Assembly (NCBI RefSeq): GCF_900107705.1
Contig: NZ_FNRE01000013.1
Location: 1-64,000 of the forward strand
From: Prevotella sp. tc2-28
GTDB lineage: Bacteria > Bacteroidota > Bacteroidia > Bacteroidales > Bacteroidaceae
Direction: 5' to 3'
DNA length: 64,000 nucleotides
The position numbers were made by a program, and so were the translations under genes. This document shows, in pieces, positions 25,925 to 34,075 of the stretch. Below the pieces are notes generated by a model. The model was not told the origin of the DNA, ran no database searches, and saw nothing but the letters and a program-made list of their open reading frames with translations. Every line of letters begins with the position of its first letter. Within the stretch, counting starts at the first letter, position 1.

Positions 25925-25972
25925 ATAAATTCACGCCCAACAGAGTCGGAAAAGGTTCCCATTTTGTGAAAA

Positions 25973-26003
25973 AAGAGGCTGAATTCAGAAGATTCAGCCT
26001 CTT
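25973..26003. terminator. Bidirectional terminator
   Basis: AAGAGGCTGAATTC pairs with GATTCAGCCTCTT around a short loop. It separates the convergent AraC-type and rubrerythrin genes. Confidence 0.85.
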
Positions 26004-26010
26004 AGTACGT

Positions 26011-26553
26011 TTAATAGTTCTCTGCCTTAATTTGGAAATAAGCCTGAGGATGGTCGCAGACGGGGCATACATCAGGAGCCTTCTTGCCGATGACGATGTG
26101 CCCACAGTTAGCACATTGCCAAATAACATCGCCGTCCTTTGAGAAGACGCGCTCCTTGCGGACGTTGTCCAACAGCTTGAGGTAACGTTCTTCGTGGGCT
26201 TTCTCTATCTTGGCAACTCCCTCGAATTTCTCTGCAATCTCGTCGAAGCCTTCTTCGCGGGCTTCACGGGCCATACGCGCATACATGTCAGTCCACTCGA
26301 AGTTCTCACCGCCAGCAGCTGCTTCCAAATTGCTTGCAGTATCCTTGATAGCACCACCCTCCAACAACTTAAACCACATTTTGGCGTGTTCCTTTTCGTT
26401 AGCGGCAGTTTCCTCAAAGATAGCAGCTATCTGTACGAAGCCGTCCTTCTTGGCTTTGGAAGCCCAGTAACTATACTTGTTACGAGCCATTGACTCACCT
26501 GCAAAAGCTTCTTGTAGGTTTTTCTCTGTTTTTGTACCTTTTAACTCTTTCAT
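26011..26553 (-). CDS. rbr: Rubrerythrin
   Basis: 180 residues. The diiron domain shows the paired Glu/EH motifs ([40 protein letters not shown]), and the C-terminal rubredoxin-like domain has two CxxC pairs (CANCGH and CPVC) that bind one iron. Rubrerythrin reduces hydrogen peroxide in anaerobes using reduced rubredoxin or similar donors. Length is typical. It lies 42 bases downstream of the asparaginase gene with no separate TAnnTTTG visible between them, so the two are probably co-transcribed. Confidence 0.95.
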   Translation of the reverse strand: MKELKGTKTEKNLQEAFAGESMARNKYSYWASKAKKDGFVQIAAIFEETAANEKEHAKMWFKLLEGGAIKDTASNLEAAAGGENFEWTDMYARMAREAREEGFDEIAEKFEGVAKIEKAHEERYLKLLDNVRKERVFSKDGDVIWQCANCGHIVIGKKAPDVCPVCDHPQAYFQIKAENY

Positions 26554-26595
26554 AATTTAAATTTTGTTTAGTTAGTAATATGGGTTTAATGGAGG

Positions 26596-27630
26596 TTACT
26601 GAACGACAGAAATCTCACCACGGATACTTTGTTTCATCATTTCGCGTACCTTATCAGGGTCGTTGTAGTGTGACTGCAGAAACATCAGTTTGGTAACGGC
26701 ACTCTCGACGGTGGAGTCATAACCGCTGACGACGCCTGCTTCTTGCAGGTGAAACCCGGTGTCGTAGCGACTCATCTCGACGGCTCCCTGCATGCATTGG
26801 CTGATGTTGACGATGACTTTCCCATTCTGTGTGCCTTCCTTCAGGGCTTTTAGCAACCATGGATTTTGGGGTGCATTGCCAGAACCGAAGGTGCGCATAA
26901 CGATGCTTTTCAGGTTGGGGGTGTGTATGATGTGGCGTATCAGGTCTTCGCGGACACCAGGGAATAGAGAGAAGATGATTACGTTATTGTCCAGTCGAAA
27001 GTGAGGCTTCATCGGTTTGTTGAAATCCGGTTTTAGAATGCGGTCGTTGTGATAGATGATATTTACACCTGCCTCGACAAGATGCGGATAGTTGAATGAC
27101 TCGAAGGCATTGAATTCCTCGGCGCTTTGCTTGGTGGTACGGTTTCCACGCAAGAGATGTCCTCCGAAGTAGATGCCCACCTCGGGTACGCGTGCGCGAC
27201 CATTCTCATCTTTGGACATCGCAATCTCAATCGAAGTGATGAGGTTCTCTTTCCCGTCAGTGCGAAGCTGTCCGATGGGGAGTTGTGAACCCGTGAAAAT
27301 GACGGGTTTGGTCAAGTTCTCCAGCATATAGGAGAGGGCAGAGGCGGTGTAAGCCATGGTGTCAGTGCCGTGCAGCACGACGAATCCGTCATATTGGTCG
27401 TAGTTGTCTGCAATGACATGAGACAGGTCTGTCCACAGCCGTGGTGACATATCGCTGGAGTCGATAGGTGGATTAAACTGATAGGTGGCAATCTGTGTGT
27501 CGAACTGTTTCAGTTCGGGTACATTGTTCAGAAGGTGCTCGAAATCGAAAGGTTCTAGCGCCCCAGTGAGCGGATTACGGTTCATACCGATGGTACCGCC
27601 AGTATAAATAAGCAGAACTTTGTTTTGCAT
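26596..27630 (-). CDS. ansA: Type I (cytoplasmic) L-asparaginase
   Basis: 344 residues without a signal peptide. The two catalytic Thr motifs are present: IYTGGTIGM at the N-terminus and VVLHGTDTMAYTA in the middle, with FTGSQLPIG and GSGNAP in between and after. It hydrolyses asparagine to aspartate and ammonia. Length fits the cytoplasmic type I group (about 340). The minus-strand -7 element TATCTTTG ends only four bases before the ATG, so its mRNA is probably leaderless. Rubrerythrin follows in the same unit. Confidence 0.92.
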   Translation of the reverse strand: MQNKVLLIYTGGTIGMNRNPLTGALEPFDFEHLLNNVPELKQFDTQIATYQFNPPIDSSDMSPRLWTDLSHVIADNYDQYDGFVVLHGTDTMAYTASALSYMLENLTKPVIFTGSQLPIGQLRTDGKENLITSIEIAMSKDENGRARVPEVGIYFGGHLLRGNRTTKQSAEEFNAFESFNYPHLVEAGVNIIYHNDRILKPDFNKPMKPHFRLDNNVIIFSLFPGVREDLIRHIIHTPNLKSIVMRTFGSGNAPQNPWLLKALKEGTQNGKVIVNISQCMQGAVEMSRYDTGFHLQEAGVVSGYDSTVESAVTKLMFLQSHYNDPDKVREMMKQSIRGEISVVQ

Positions 27631-27634
27631 GGCA

Positions 27635-27642
27635 CAAAGATA
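27635..27642 (-). promoter_or_regulatory. -7 element of ansA (near-leaderless)
   Basis: Minus-strand TATCTTTG immediately upstream of the ATG at 27630. Confidence 0.6.
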
Positions 27643-27728
27643 CGTAAAAAAAATGAGAGCAAGGAAACGTTTACGTTAATTTTTCTTCAAAAAAAGGAAA
27701 ATGTTGCTGAAGATTGAATTAATTTCGT

Positions 27729-27736
27729 TATCTTTG
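27729..27736 (+). promoter_or_regulatory. -7 element of uxaC
   Basis: TATCTTTG followed by a 38-base A-rich leader (CAAATAAACTAAAACAAACC) typical of well-translated Bacteroidota genes. Confidence 0.65.
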
Positions 27737-27773
27737 CATCCAATTGGACAAATAAACTAAAACAAACCAAAGT

Positions 27774-29180
27774 ATGAAACAGTTTAACGACAAGAATTTT
27801 GTTCTCGACAACGAGGTTGCACAAGACCTGTTCCACAACCATGCGGCAAAGATGCCCATTATTGACTATCACTGTCACTTGATTCCCGAGATGGTGGCTA
27901 ACGACCATCGTTTTAAGAGTATTACCGAGCTGTGGCTGGGTGGCGACCATTATAAATGGCGTGCCATGCGTACCAATGGTGTCGATGAGCGATTCTGTAC
28001 GGGCAAGGATACAAGCGACTGGGAGAAATTTGAGAAATGGGCAGAAACAGTGCCCTATACACTGCGCAATCCGCTGTATCACTGGACTCACCTTGAGTTG
28101 AAGACCGCTTTTGGTATTGAGAAACTGCTCAGCCCCAAGACGGCTCGTGAGATTTTCGATGAGTGTAATGAGAAGCTTAAGCAGCCAGAGTTCTCGGCCC
28201 GTGGTTTGATGAAGCATTATCACGTAGAGTGTGTCTGTACGACTGACGACCCCGTTGATGACTTGCACAACCACATTGAGTATGCCAAGCACAAGGCGGC
28301 TGACGATCCCATGATGATTCCCGCATGGCGTCCTGACAAGGCTATGAACATCGAGGCTCCGGAGTTCTCGGCTTATGTTCATCAGTTGGAGGAAGTAAGC
28401 GGAGTGACCATCACCAAGTTCTCCGATATGGTAGATGCTCTTCAGAAGCGTCATGACTTCTTTGCAGCCAATGGCTGTAAGTTATCAGACCATGGTATCG
28501 AGGAATTCTATGATGAGGACTATACTGACTCGCAAATTGAAACTATCTTCGAGAAAGCTATGCGTGGCCAGCAACTTTCCAACATGGAAACCCGTCAGTA
28601 TAAGCATTGTTTCCTGACCGTAATGGCTGAGATGGATGCTGATGCAGATTGGACACAGCAGTTCCACTATGGTGCTATCCGCAATAATAACACCAAGATG
28701 TTCAACCAATTGGGTGCAGATACCGGTTTCGACTCAATCGGAGAATTCAACACTGCTAAGGCTATGTCGAAGTTCCTGAACAAGTTGAATATGGAAGACA
28801 AGCTCACGCGTACCATATTATATACATTGAACCCATGCGCCAACGAGGTAATAGCCACGATGCTGGGTAACTTCCAGGGTGGAGAGCCAGGTAAGATACA
28901 GTTTGGTTCTGGCTGGTGGTTCAATGATCAAAAGGATGGCATGGAGCGCCAGATGAACGCTCTTTCTGTTCTGGGTCTGCTGAGTCGTTTCGTTGGCATG
29001 CTGACCGATAGTCGTTCGTTCCTCAGTTATCCACGTCATGAGTACTTCCGTCGCATCCTTTGCAATATGTTGGGTAATGACGTTGAGAAAGGTCTGTTGC
29101 CTGACGATCGTGAACTGCTTGGTAAGATGGTTGAAGACATCTCTTACAACAACGCTCGTAGATATTTCAAGTTCTATTGA
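27774..29180 (+). CDS. uxaC: Glucuronate isomerase
   Basis: 468 residues, the family's normal length. The N-terminal metal-binding motif MPIIDYHCHLIPE, the signature HWTHLELKTAFGI, TTDDPVDDL, and the C-terminal FGSGWWFNDQKDGM and DSRSFLSYPRHEYFRRILCN are all typical of UxaC. It interconverts D-glucuronate/D-fructuronate and D-galacturonate/D-tagaturonate in the cytoplasm, the entry step for pectin and glucuronan sugars. No other uronate gene is adjacent. It has its own promoter and terminator. Confidence 0.96.
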   Translation: MKQFNDKNFVLDNEVAQDLFHNHAAKMPIIDYHCHLIPEMVANDHRFKSITELWLGGDHYKWRAMRTNGVDERFCTGKDTSDWEKFEKWAETVPYTLRNPLYHWTHLELKTAFGIEKLLSPKTAREIFDECNEKLKQPEFSARGLMKHYHVECVCTTDDPVDDLHNHIEYAKHKAADDPMMIPAWRPDKAMNIEAPEFSAYVHQLEEVSGVTITKFSDMVDALQKRHDFFAANGCKLSDHGIEEFYDEDYTDSQIETIFEKAMRGQQLSNMETRQYKHCFLTVMAEMDADADWTQQFHYGAIRNNNTKMFNQLGADTGFDSIGEFNTAKAMSKFLNKLNMEDKLTRTILYTLNPCANEVIATMLGNFQGGEPGKIQFGSGWWFNDQKDGMERQMNALSVLGLLSRFVGMLTDSRSFLSYPRHEYFRRILCNMLGNDVEKGLLPDDRELLGKMVEDISYNNARRYFKFY

Positions 29181-29181
29181 T

Positions 29182-29222
29182 AAAAAAATCGGCTGTCCTT
29201 GCATTGGATAGCCGATTTTTTT
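29182..29222 (+). terminator. Terminator after uxaC
   Basis: ATCGGCT(G)TCC pairs with GGATAGCCGAT, flanked by A7 and T7, so it can act in both directions. The T run touches the glmS -7 element (29224-29231). Confidence 0.9.
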
Positions 29223-29223
29223 G

Positions 29224-29231
29224 TACTTTTG
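29224..29231 (+). promoter_or_regulatory. -7 element of glmS
   Basis: TACTTTTG, 43 bases before the glmS ATG, directly abutting the upstream terminator. Confidence 0.55.
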
Positions 29232-29274
29232 CACCCGAAATTAATCAGACACAAAGACAAGTGATTAAAAGATT

Positions 29275-31119
29275 ATGTGTGGAATAGTAGGATATATAGG
29301 TAAAAAAGAGGCTTTCCCCATTCTGATAAAGGGACTTCGCAGACTGGAGTATCGTGGTTATGATTCAGCAGGAGTTGCCTTGATAAATGACAATGGTAAC
29401 CTGAATGTCTACAAGTCGAAAGGAAAAGTTGATAATCTTTGTGAATACTGTAGCGACAAGGATGTCAGTGGAACGATAGGCATCGCTCACACCCGTTGGG
29501 CCACCCATGGTGAGCCGTCGTCCCGTAATGCCCATCCTCACTATTCACAGAGTCATAATCTTGCCATCATCCATAATGGTATTATAGAGAACTATGCAGA
29601 TATCAAGGAGAAACTGAAGGCCAAGGGCGTCCAGTTTGTCAGCGATACGGATACAGAGGTGTTGGTTCAGTTGATAGAGTATATCATGACGAAGAAGAAC
29701 CTGTCGCTGTTGGAGTCCGTTCAGGTGGCTCTCTATCAAGTGATTGGTGCCTATGCCATTGCTGTACTTGACAAGCGTGATCCCAATCAGATTGTAGCAG
29801 CCCGAAAGCAGAGCCCGTTAGTTGTCGGTATCGGTGAAGACGAGTTCTTTCTTGGTAGCGACGCCAGTCCTATTGTGGAGTATACCGACAAGGTGGTCTA
29901 TCTGGAGGATGGAAATATCGCCCTGATACGTCGTGGTGAGGATATTCATGTGATGAGCATTCTGGGTGAAGAGCAAGAACTGAAGGTAAAGACCGTAGAT
30001 ATAGACCTTGGTCAGATAGAGAAAGGTGGTTACGACCACTTTATGCTGAAGGAGATTTTTGAGCAACCCGAGTGCCTGACTAATTGTATGCGTGGACGCG
30101 TGAATATAGAAGCCAATCATGTGACTCTTTCAGCACTGATAGACTACCGTCGTCAAATGCTTGAAGCCAAGCGTGTAGTCATCGTAGCTTGCGGAACATC
30201 ATGGCATGCAGGACTGATAGGAAAACAACTGATTGAAACCTATTGTCGCATACCAGTGGAAGTAGAATATGCTTCCGAATTCCGCTATCGCAATCCTGTA
30301 GTCGGCAAAGGCGATGTGGTAATCGCCATCTCACAAAGTGGTGAGACGGCCGACACCCTGGCAGCAGTACAGTTGGCGAAGGAGCGGGGCGCGTTTATTT
30401 ATGGAGTATGTAATGCGATAGGCAGCAGCATCCCCCGCAATACCGATACTGGAACCTATATCCATGTGGGTCCGGAGATTGGTGTAGCCTCGACAAAAGC
30501 TTTCACTGGTCAGGTGACGGTACTTACCATGATTGCACTGGCCATGGGTGAGGCTAAGGGTACTATCAGTCGTAATGAATATATGGAAATTGTCAAGGGA
30601 CTGAGTGAAATTCCTGATAAGATCCGTGAGGTGCTGAATACTAACGACAAGGTGAAGGACTTGGCACGCACATTTACCTATGCACATAATTTCCTCTATT
30701 TAGGACGCGGATATTCTTATCCGGTGGCGCTGGAAGGTGCCTTGAAGCTGAAGGAGATATCCTATATCCACGCGGAAGGCTATCCTGCTGCTGAGATGAA
30801 ACACGGCCCTATTGCCCTTATCGATTCTGATATGCCTGTCGTGGTGATTGCTACACACAATGCGATGTACGAGAAGGTATTGTCGAATATCCAAGAGATA
30901 AAAGCTCGCCAGGGTAGGGTGATAGCTCTCGTTTCCAGAGGTGACGATACTATTTCGAAGATTGCGGATGAAACCATTGAACTACCAGACGTCCTTGAGT
31001 GTTTGGAACCATTGGTGGCTACGATACCCCTGCAGTTGCTGGCTTATCATGTGGCTGTCTGCAAAGGTAAGAATGTTGACCAACCACGTAACCTGGCTAA
31101 GAGTGTTACTGTTGAATGA
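29275..31119 (+). CDS. glmS: Glutamine-fructose-6-phosphate aminotransferase (isomerizing)
   Basis: 614 residues. The N-terminal glutaminase begins MCGIVGYIG with nucleophile Cys2 and contains HTRWATHGEPSSRNAHPH and HNGIIENY. Two SIS sugar-phosphate domains follow (VIVACGTSWHAGLIGK, ISQSGETADTL, GPEIGVASTKAFTGQ) and the C-terminus ends PRNLAKSVTVE as in canonical GlmS. It makes glucosamine-6-phosphate for peptidoglycan and lipid A. A terminator-like hairpin separates it from purF, so the downstream genes may be transcribed by partial read-through. Confidence 0.97.
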   Translation: MCGIVGYIGKKEAFPILIKGLRRLEYRGYDSAGVALINDNGNLNVYKSKGKVDNLCEYCSDKDVSGTIGIAHTRWATHGEPSSRNAHPHYSQSHNLAIIHNGIIENYADIKEKLKAKGVQFVSDTDTEVLVQLIEYIMTKKNLSLLESVQVALYQVIGAYAIAVLDKRDPNQIVAARKQSPLVVGIGEDEFFLGSDASPIVEYTDKVVYLEDGNIALIRRGEDIHVMSILGEEQELKVKTVDIDLGQIEKGGYDHFMLKEIFEQPECLTNCMRGRVNIEANHVTLSALIDYRRQMLEAKRVVIVACGTSWHAGLIGKQLIETYCRIPVEVEYASEFRYRNPVVGKGDVVIAISQSGETADTLAAVQLAKERGAFIYGVCNAIGSSIPRNTDTGTYIHVGPEIGVASTKAFTGQVTVLTMIALAMGEAKGTISRNEYMEIVKGLSEIPDKIREVLNTNDKVKDLARTFTYAHNFLYLGRGYSYPVALEGALKLKEISYIHAEGYPAAEMKHGPIALIDSDMPVVVIATHNAMYEKVLSNIQEIKARQGRVIALVSRGDDTISKIADETIELPDVLECLEPLVATIPLQLLAYHVAVCKGKNVDQPRNLAKSVTVE

Positions 31120-31127
31120 TATCAAGG

Positions 31128-31157
31128 GCGAATCGTCAATGACGGTTCGCTTTTTTT
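31128..31157 (+). terminator. Terminator-like hairpin between glmS and purF
   Basis: GCGAATCGTC pairs with GACGGTTCGC (one wobble) over a 3-nt loop and is followed by T7. No -7 element is evident between it and purF, so it may set a lower level for the downstream genes. Confidence 0.8.
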
Positions 31158-31170
31158 ATAAAAGAAAGAT

Positions 31171-32988
31171 ATGGAAGAATTGAAGCATGAGTGTGGTGTG
31201 GCGATGATCCGCCTGTTGAAGCCACTGGAGTATTACGAGCAGAAATATGGTTCGTGGGCCTATGGGTTGAACAAACTCTATCTGATGATGGAGAAACAGC
31301 ACAATCGTGGCCAAGAAGGTGCTGGTATTGCCAGTGTCAAACTTGGTACCGAGCCAGGTCGTGAATATATGTTCCGTGAGAAGGCTGAAGGTAAGGATGC
31401 TATTACAGAGATTTTCTCACGCGTCAATAGCGACTTTGCCGGTGAACTGTATATGGGGCATCTGCGCTATTCTACCACAGGAAAGAGTGGCCTGACCTAT
31501 GTGCATCCTTTCCTGCGTCGAAACAATTGGAAAGCCAAGAACCTCTGCCTTTGTGGAAACTTCAATATGACCAATATCAATGAGGTTTTCCAAAAGATAA
31601 CATCACAAGGACAATGCCCCCGCATTTACAGCGATTCGTATATCATGCTGGAGTGGATGGGGCACCGTCTGGACCGTGAGGTGGAACGTAACTATGTGGA
31701 AGCACAACAGCAAGGACTGACAGGATGCGACATTACTTCCTACATTGATGACCATGTCGATATGGGCAATGTGTTGCGAACGACGATGCCTGATTTCGAC
31801 GGAGGCTATGTGGTTTGTGGATTAACAGGCTCCGGTGAGTTGTTCTCCATGCGCGACCCTTGGGGCATCCGTCCTGCATTCTACTATCAAGACGATGAGG
31901 TCGTAGCGTTGGCTTCTGAGCGTCCTGTACTGCAAACGACCTTTAATCTGAACGCCACTGATATACGTGAATTACAACCAGGCCAGGCGCTGCTTGTCAA
32001 CAGTCGTGGTCAGATGCATCTCGAACAGATCATTCCCCAACGAGAATATGCGGCATGCTCCTTCGAACGTATCTATTTCAGTCGAGGCAACGACAGTGAC
32101 ATCTATCAGGAGCGAAAGAAATTGGGAGAACAGCTGACCGAATCCATCCTCAAAGCTGTCGATTACGATGTCGACCACACCGTATTCTCGTTCATCCCTA
32201 ATACTGCCGAGGTTGCCTACTATGGTATGCTGGGCGGATTTAAGCGCTATCTGAACGAATGTAAGATTGATCGCATTGAGCGTCTGGGACATATCCCTAC
32301 CCGTGAGGAACTGGAAACAATCTTGAACGACTATGTACGTTCGGAGAAAGCCGCATGGAAGGATATCAAGTTGCGCACCTTCATTACAGAGGGCAACCAG
32401 CGCAATGATCTGGCCTCGCATGTCTATGATATTACTTACGATGTGCTGGAAGAAGGAGTAGACAACCTGGTAGTCATTGACGACAGCATCGTACGAGGAA
32501 CGACACTGAAAGAGAGTATCATCAAGATTCTGGATCGCCTGCATCCCAAGAAAATCGTGCTGGTGTCCAGTGCTCCACAAATACGCTATCCTGACTATTA
32601 TGGTATCGACATGGCACGTCTGGAGGAATTCATCGCCTTCCGGGCATGTATCGAACTGCTGAAGGAGCGTGGTATGCATAAGTTGATAGATGAAGTCTAC
32701 CGTCAGTGTAAAAGTGGTGGAGCAGAAGCCTATGTGCAACAGCTATATAAGCCGTTCTCCGTGGAAGAGTTGAACCGGAAGATGGTGGAAATGCTTCGCC
32801 CTGACGAGGTGACGACGCCTATCGAACTGGTCTTCCAGTCCATAGAAGGGCTCCATACCGCCTGTCCTAATCATCCTGGCGACTGGTATTTCACAGGTCG
32901 TTATCCGACGCCAGGCGGTGTGCGCCTCTGCAATCAGGCATTTGTCAACTACATAGAGAAAGTATATAATCAAGAGCAAAAGTTTTAA
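31171..32988 (+). CDS. purF: PurF-like amidophosphoribosyltransferase (long form)
   Basis: 605 residues, about 100 longer than usual PurF. A seven-residue leader precedes ECGVAMIRL, so Cys8 would be the exposed nucleophile after processing, as in the Bacillus-type enzyme. Glutaminase motifs (KQHNRGQEGAGIAS, GHLRYSTTGKSG, CGNFNMTN) and the PRPP loop NLVVIDDSIVRGTTLKES are present. The extra length lies in the phosphoribosyltransferase half and the C-terminus. The reaction would be the first step of purine synthesis; the divergence leaves room for a specialised paralogue. It sits 51 bases after glmS and nine before carA, grouping glutamine-using enzymes. Confidence 0.85.
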   Translation: MEELKHECGVAMIRLLKPLEYYEQKYGSWAYGLNKLYLMMEKQHNRGQEGAGIASVKLGTEPGREYMFREKAEGKDAITEIFSRVNSDFAGELYMGHLRYSTTGKSGLTYVHPFLRRNNWKAKNLCLCGNFNMTNINEVFQKITSQGQCPRIYSDSYIMLEWMGHRLDREVERNYVEAQQQGLTGCDITSYIDDHVDMGNVLRTTMPDFDGGYVVCGLTGSGELFSMRDPWGIRPAFYYQDDEVVALASERPVLQTTFNLNATDIRELQPGQALLVNSRGQMHLEQIIPQREYAACSFERIYFSRGNDSDIYQERKKLGEQLTESILKAVDYDVDHTVFSFIPNTAEVAYYGMLGGFKRYLNECKIDRIERLGHIPTREELETILNDYVRSEKAAWKDIKLRTFITEGNQRNDLASHVYDITYDVLEEGVDNLVVIDDSIVRGTTLKESIIKILDRLHPKKIVLVSSAPQIRYPDYYGIDMARLEEFIAFRACIELLKERGMHKLIDEVYRQCKSGGAEAYVQQLYKPFSVEELNRKMVEMLRPDEVTTPIELVFQSIEGLHTACPNHPGDWYFTGRYPTPGGVRLCNQAFVNYIEKVYNQEQKF

Positions 32989-32997
32989 TCAGGATAT

Positions 32998-34074
32998 ATG
33001 AAGAAAGTAACCCTTGTCTTGGATGACGGAACCAAGTTTGATGGATACTCATTCGGCTATGAGAAACCCGTAGCTGGTGAGGTAGTATTTAACACAGCCA
33101 TGATGGGCTATCCGGAGAGTCTGACCGATCCCTCCTATGCAGGTCAGATGCTGGTCATGACCTTCCCCTTGGTGGGAAACTATGGAGTGCCTAAGTTCAG
33201 TATTGAACCTGACGGCCTGCCTACTTTTATGGAGAGTGACCGCATCTACGCTACTGCTATCATCGTTAGCGACTATTCACAGCAGTTCAGCCATTGGAAT
33301 GCCTCAGAGAGCTTGGCCGACTGGCTGAAACGCGAACAAGTTCCCGGCATTACAGGCATAGATACCCGTCAACTGACTAAGTTACTGCGTGAGCGTGGTG
33401 TGATGATGGGACAATTGGTCTTCTCCGACAGTTCTGAGGTCGTTGAGAACCCCGAAAGCTATGATAGCATTAACTGGGTAGAGCGAGTCTCTTGTAAGGA
33501 GGTTATCCGATATAATGAAGGTGCAGGCAAGAAGGTAGTGCTTGTCGACTGCGGTGTGAAAGCCAACATCATTCGCTGTCTTGTCCGTCGAGGATGCGAG
33601 GTGATTCGTGTTCCCTGGAATTACGACTATACAGATATGCAGTTTGATGGCCTTTTCCTTGCAAATGGTCCTGGTGATCCTGACAAGTGTGGTGCAGCTG
33701 TCGACATTTTGAAGAAACAGATGTCTCAGTCACGCAAGCCTATCTGTGGCATCTGCATGGGTAACCAGTTACTGGCGAAGGCTGCAGGTGCAACGATCTA
33801 TAAGTTGAAATACGGTCATCGCTCCCATAACCAACCCGTTCGTGAAGTAGGTACCAATCGCTGCTATGTCACGTCTCAAAACCATGGCTATGCCGTTGAC
33901 GCTTCTACCCTGGGCAACGAATGGCGTGAGTTGTTTGTGAATATGAATGACGGTTCCAATGAGGGCATCCGTCATCAGACTAATCCCTGGTTTTCCAGCC
34001 AGTTCCACCCTGAGGCCTGTTCAGGCCCTGTTGACACAGAATTTATGTTTGACCGTTTTATAGAGACTTTGTAA
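32998..34074 (+). CDS. carA: Carbamoyl-phosphate synthase small subunit
   Basis: 358 residues. N-terminal CPSase domain (LVLDDGTKFDGYSFG, VVFNTAMMGYPESLTDPSYA) and C-terminal class I glutaminase with LANGPGDPDKC, the Cys nucleophile in PICGICMGNQLLA, and the His/Glu pair in QFHPEACSGP. It supplies ammonia to CarB for pyrimidine and arginine synthesis. The gene is one base from carB and nine from purF, so all are one unit. Length is as expected. Confidence 0.96.
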   Translation: MKKVTLVLDDGTKFDGYSFGYEKPVAGEVVFNTAMMGYPESLTDPSYAGQMLVMTFPLVGNYGVPKFSIEPDGLPTFMESDRIYATAIIVSDYSQQFSHWNASESLADWLKREQVPGITGIDTRQLTKLLRERGVMMGQLVFSDSSEVVENPESYDSINWVERVSCKEVIRYNEGAGKKVVLVDCGVKANIIRCLVRRGCEVIRVPWNYDYTDMQFDGLFLANGPGDPDKCGAAVDILKKQMSQSRKPICGICMGNQLLAKAAGATIYKLKYGHRSHNQPVREVGTNRCYVTSQNHGYAVDASTLGNEWRELFVNMNDGSNEGIRHQTNPWFSSQFHPEACSGPVDTEFMFDRFIETL

Positions 34075-34075
34075 G

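Noticed and set aside
26011..26553. Rubrerythrin next to asparaginase as a special stress module
   Set aside because: Both are ordinary housekeeping genes; adjacency alone does not support a functional system.
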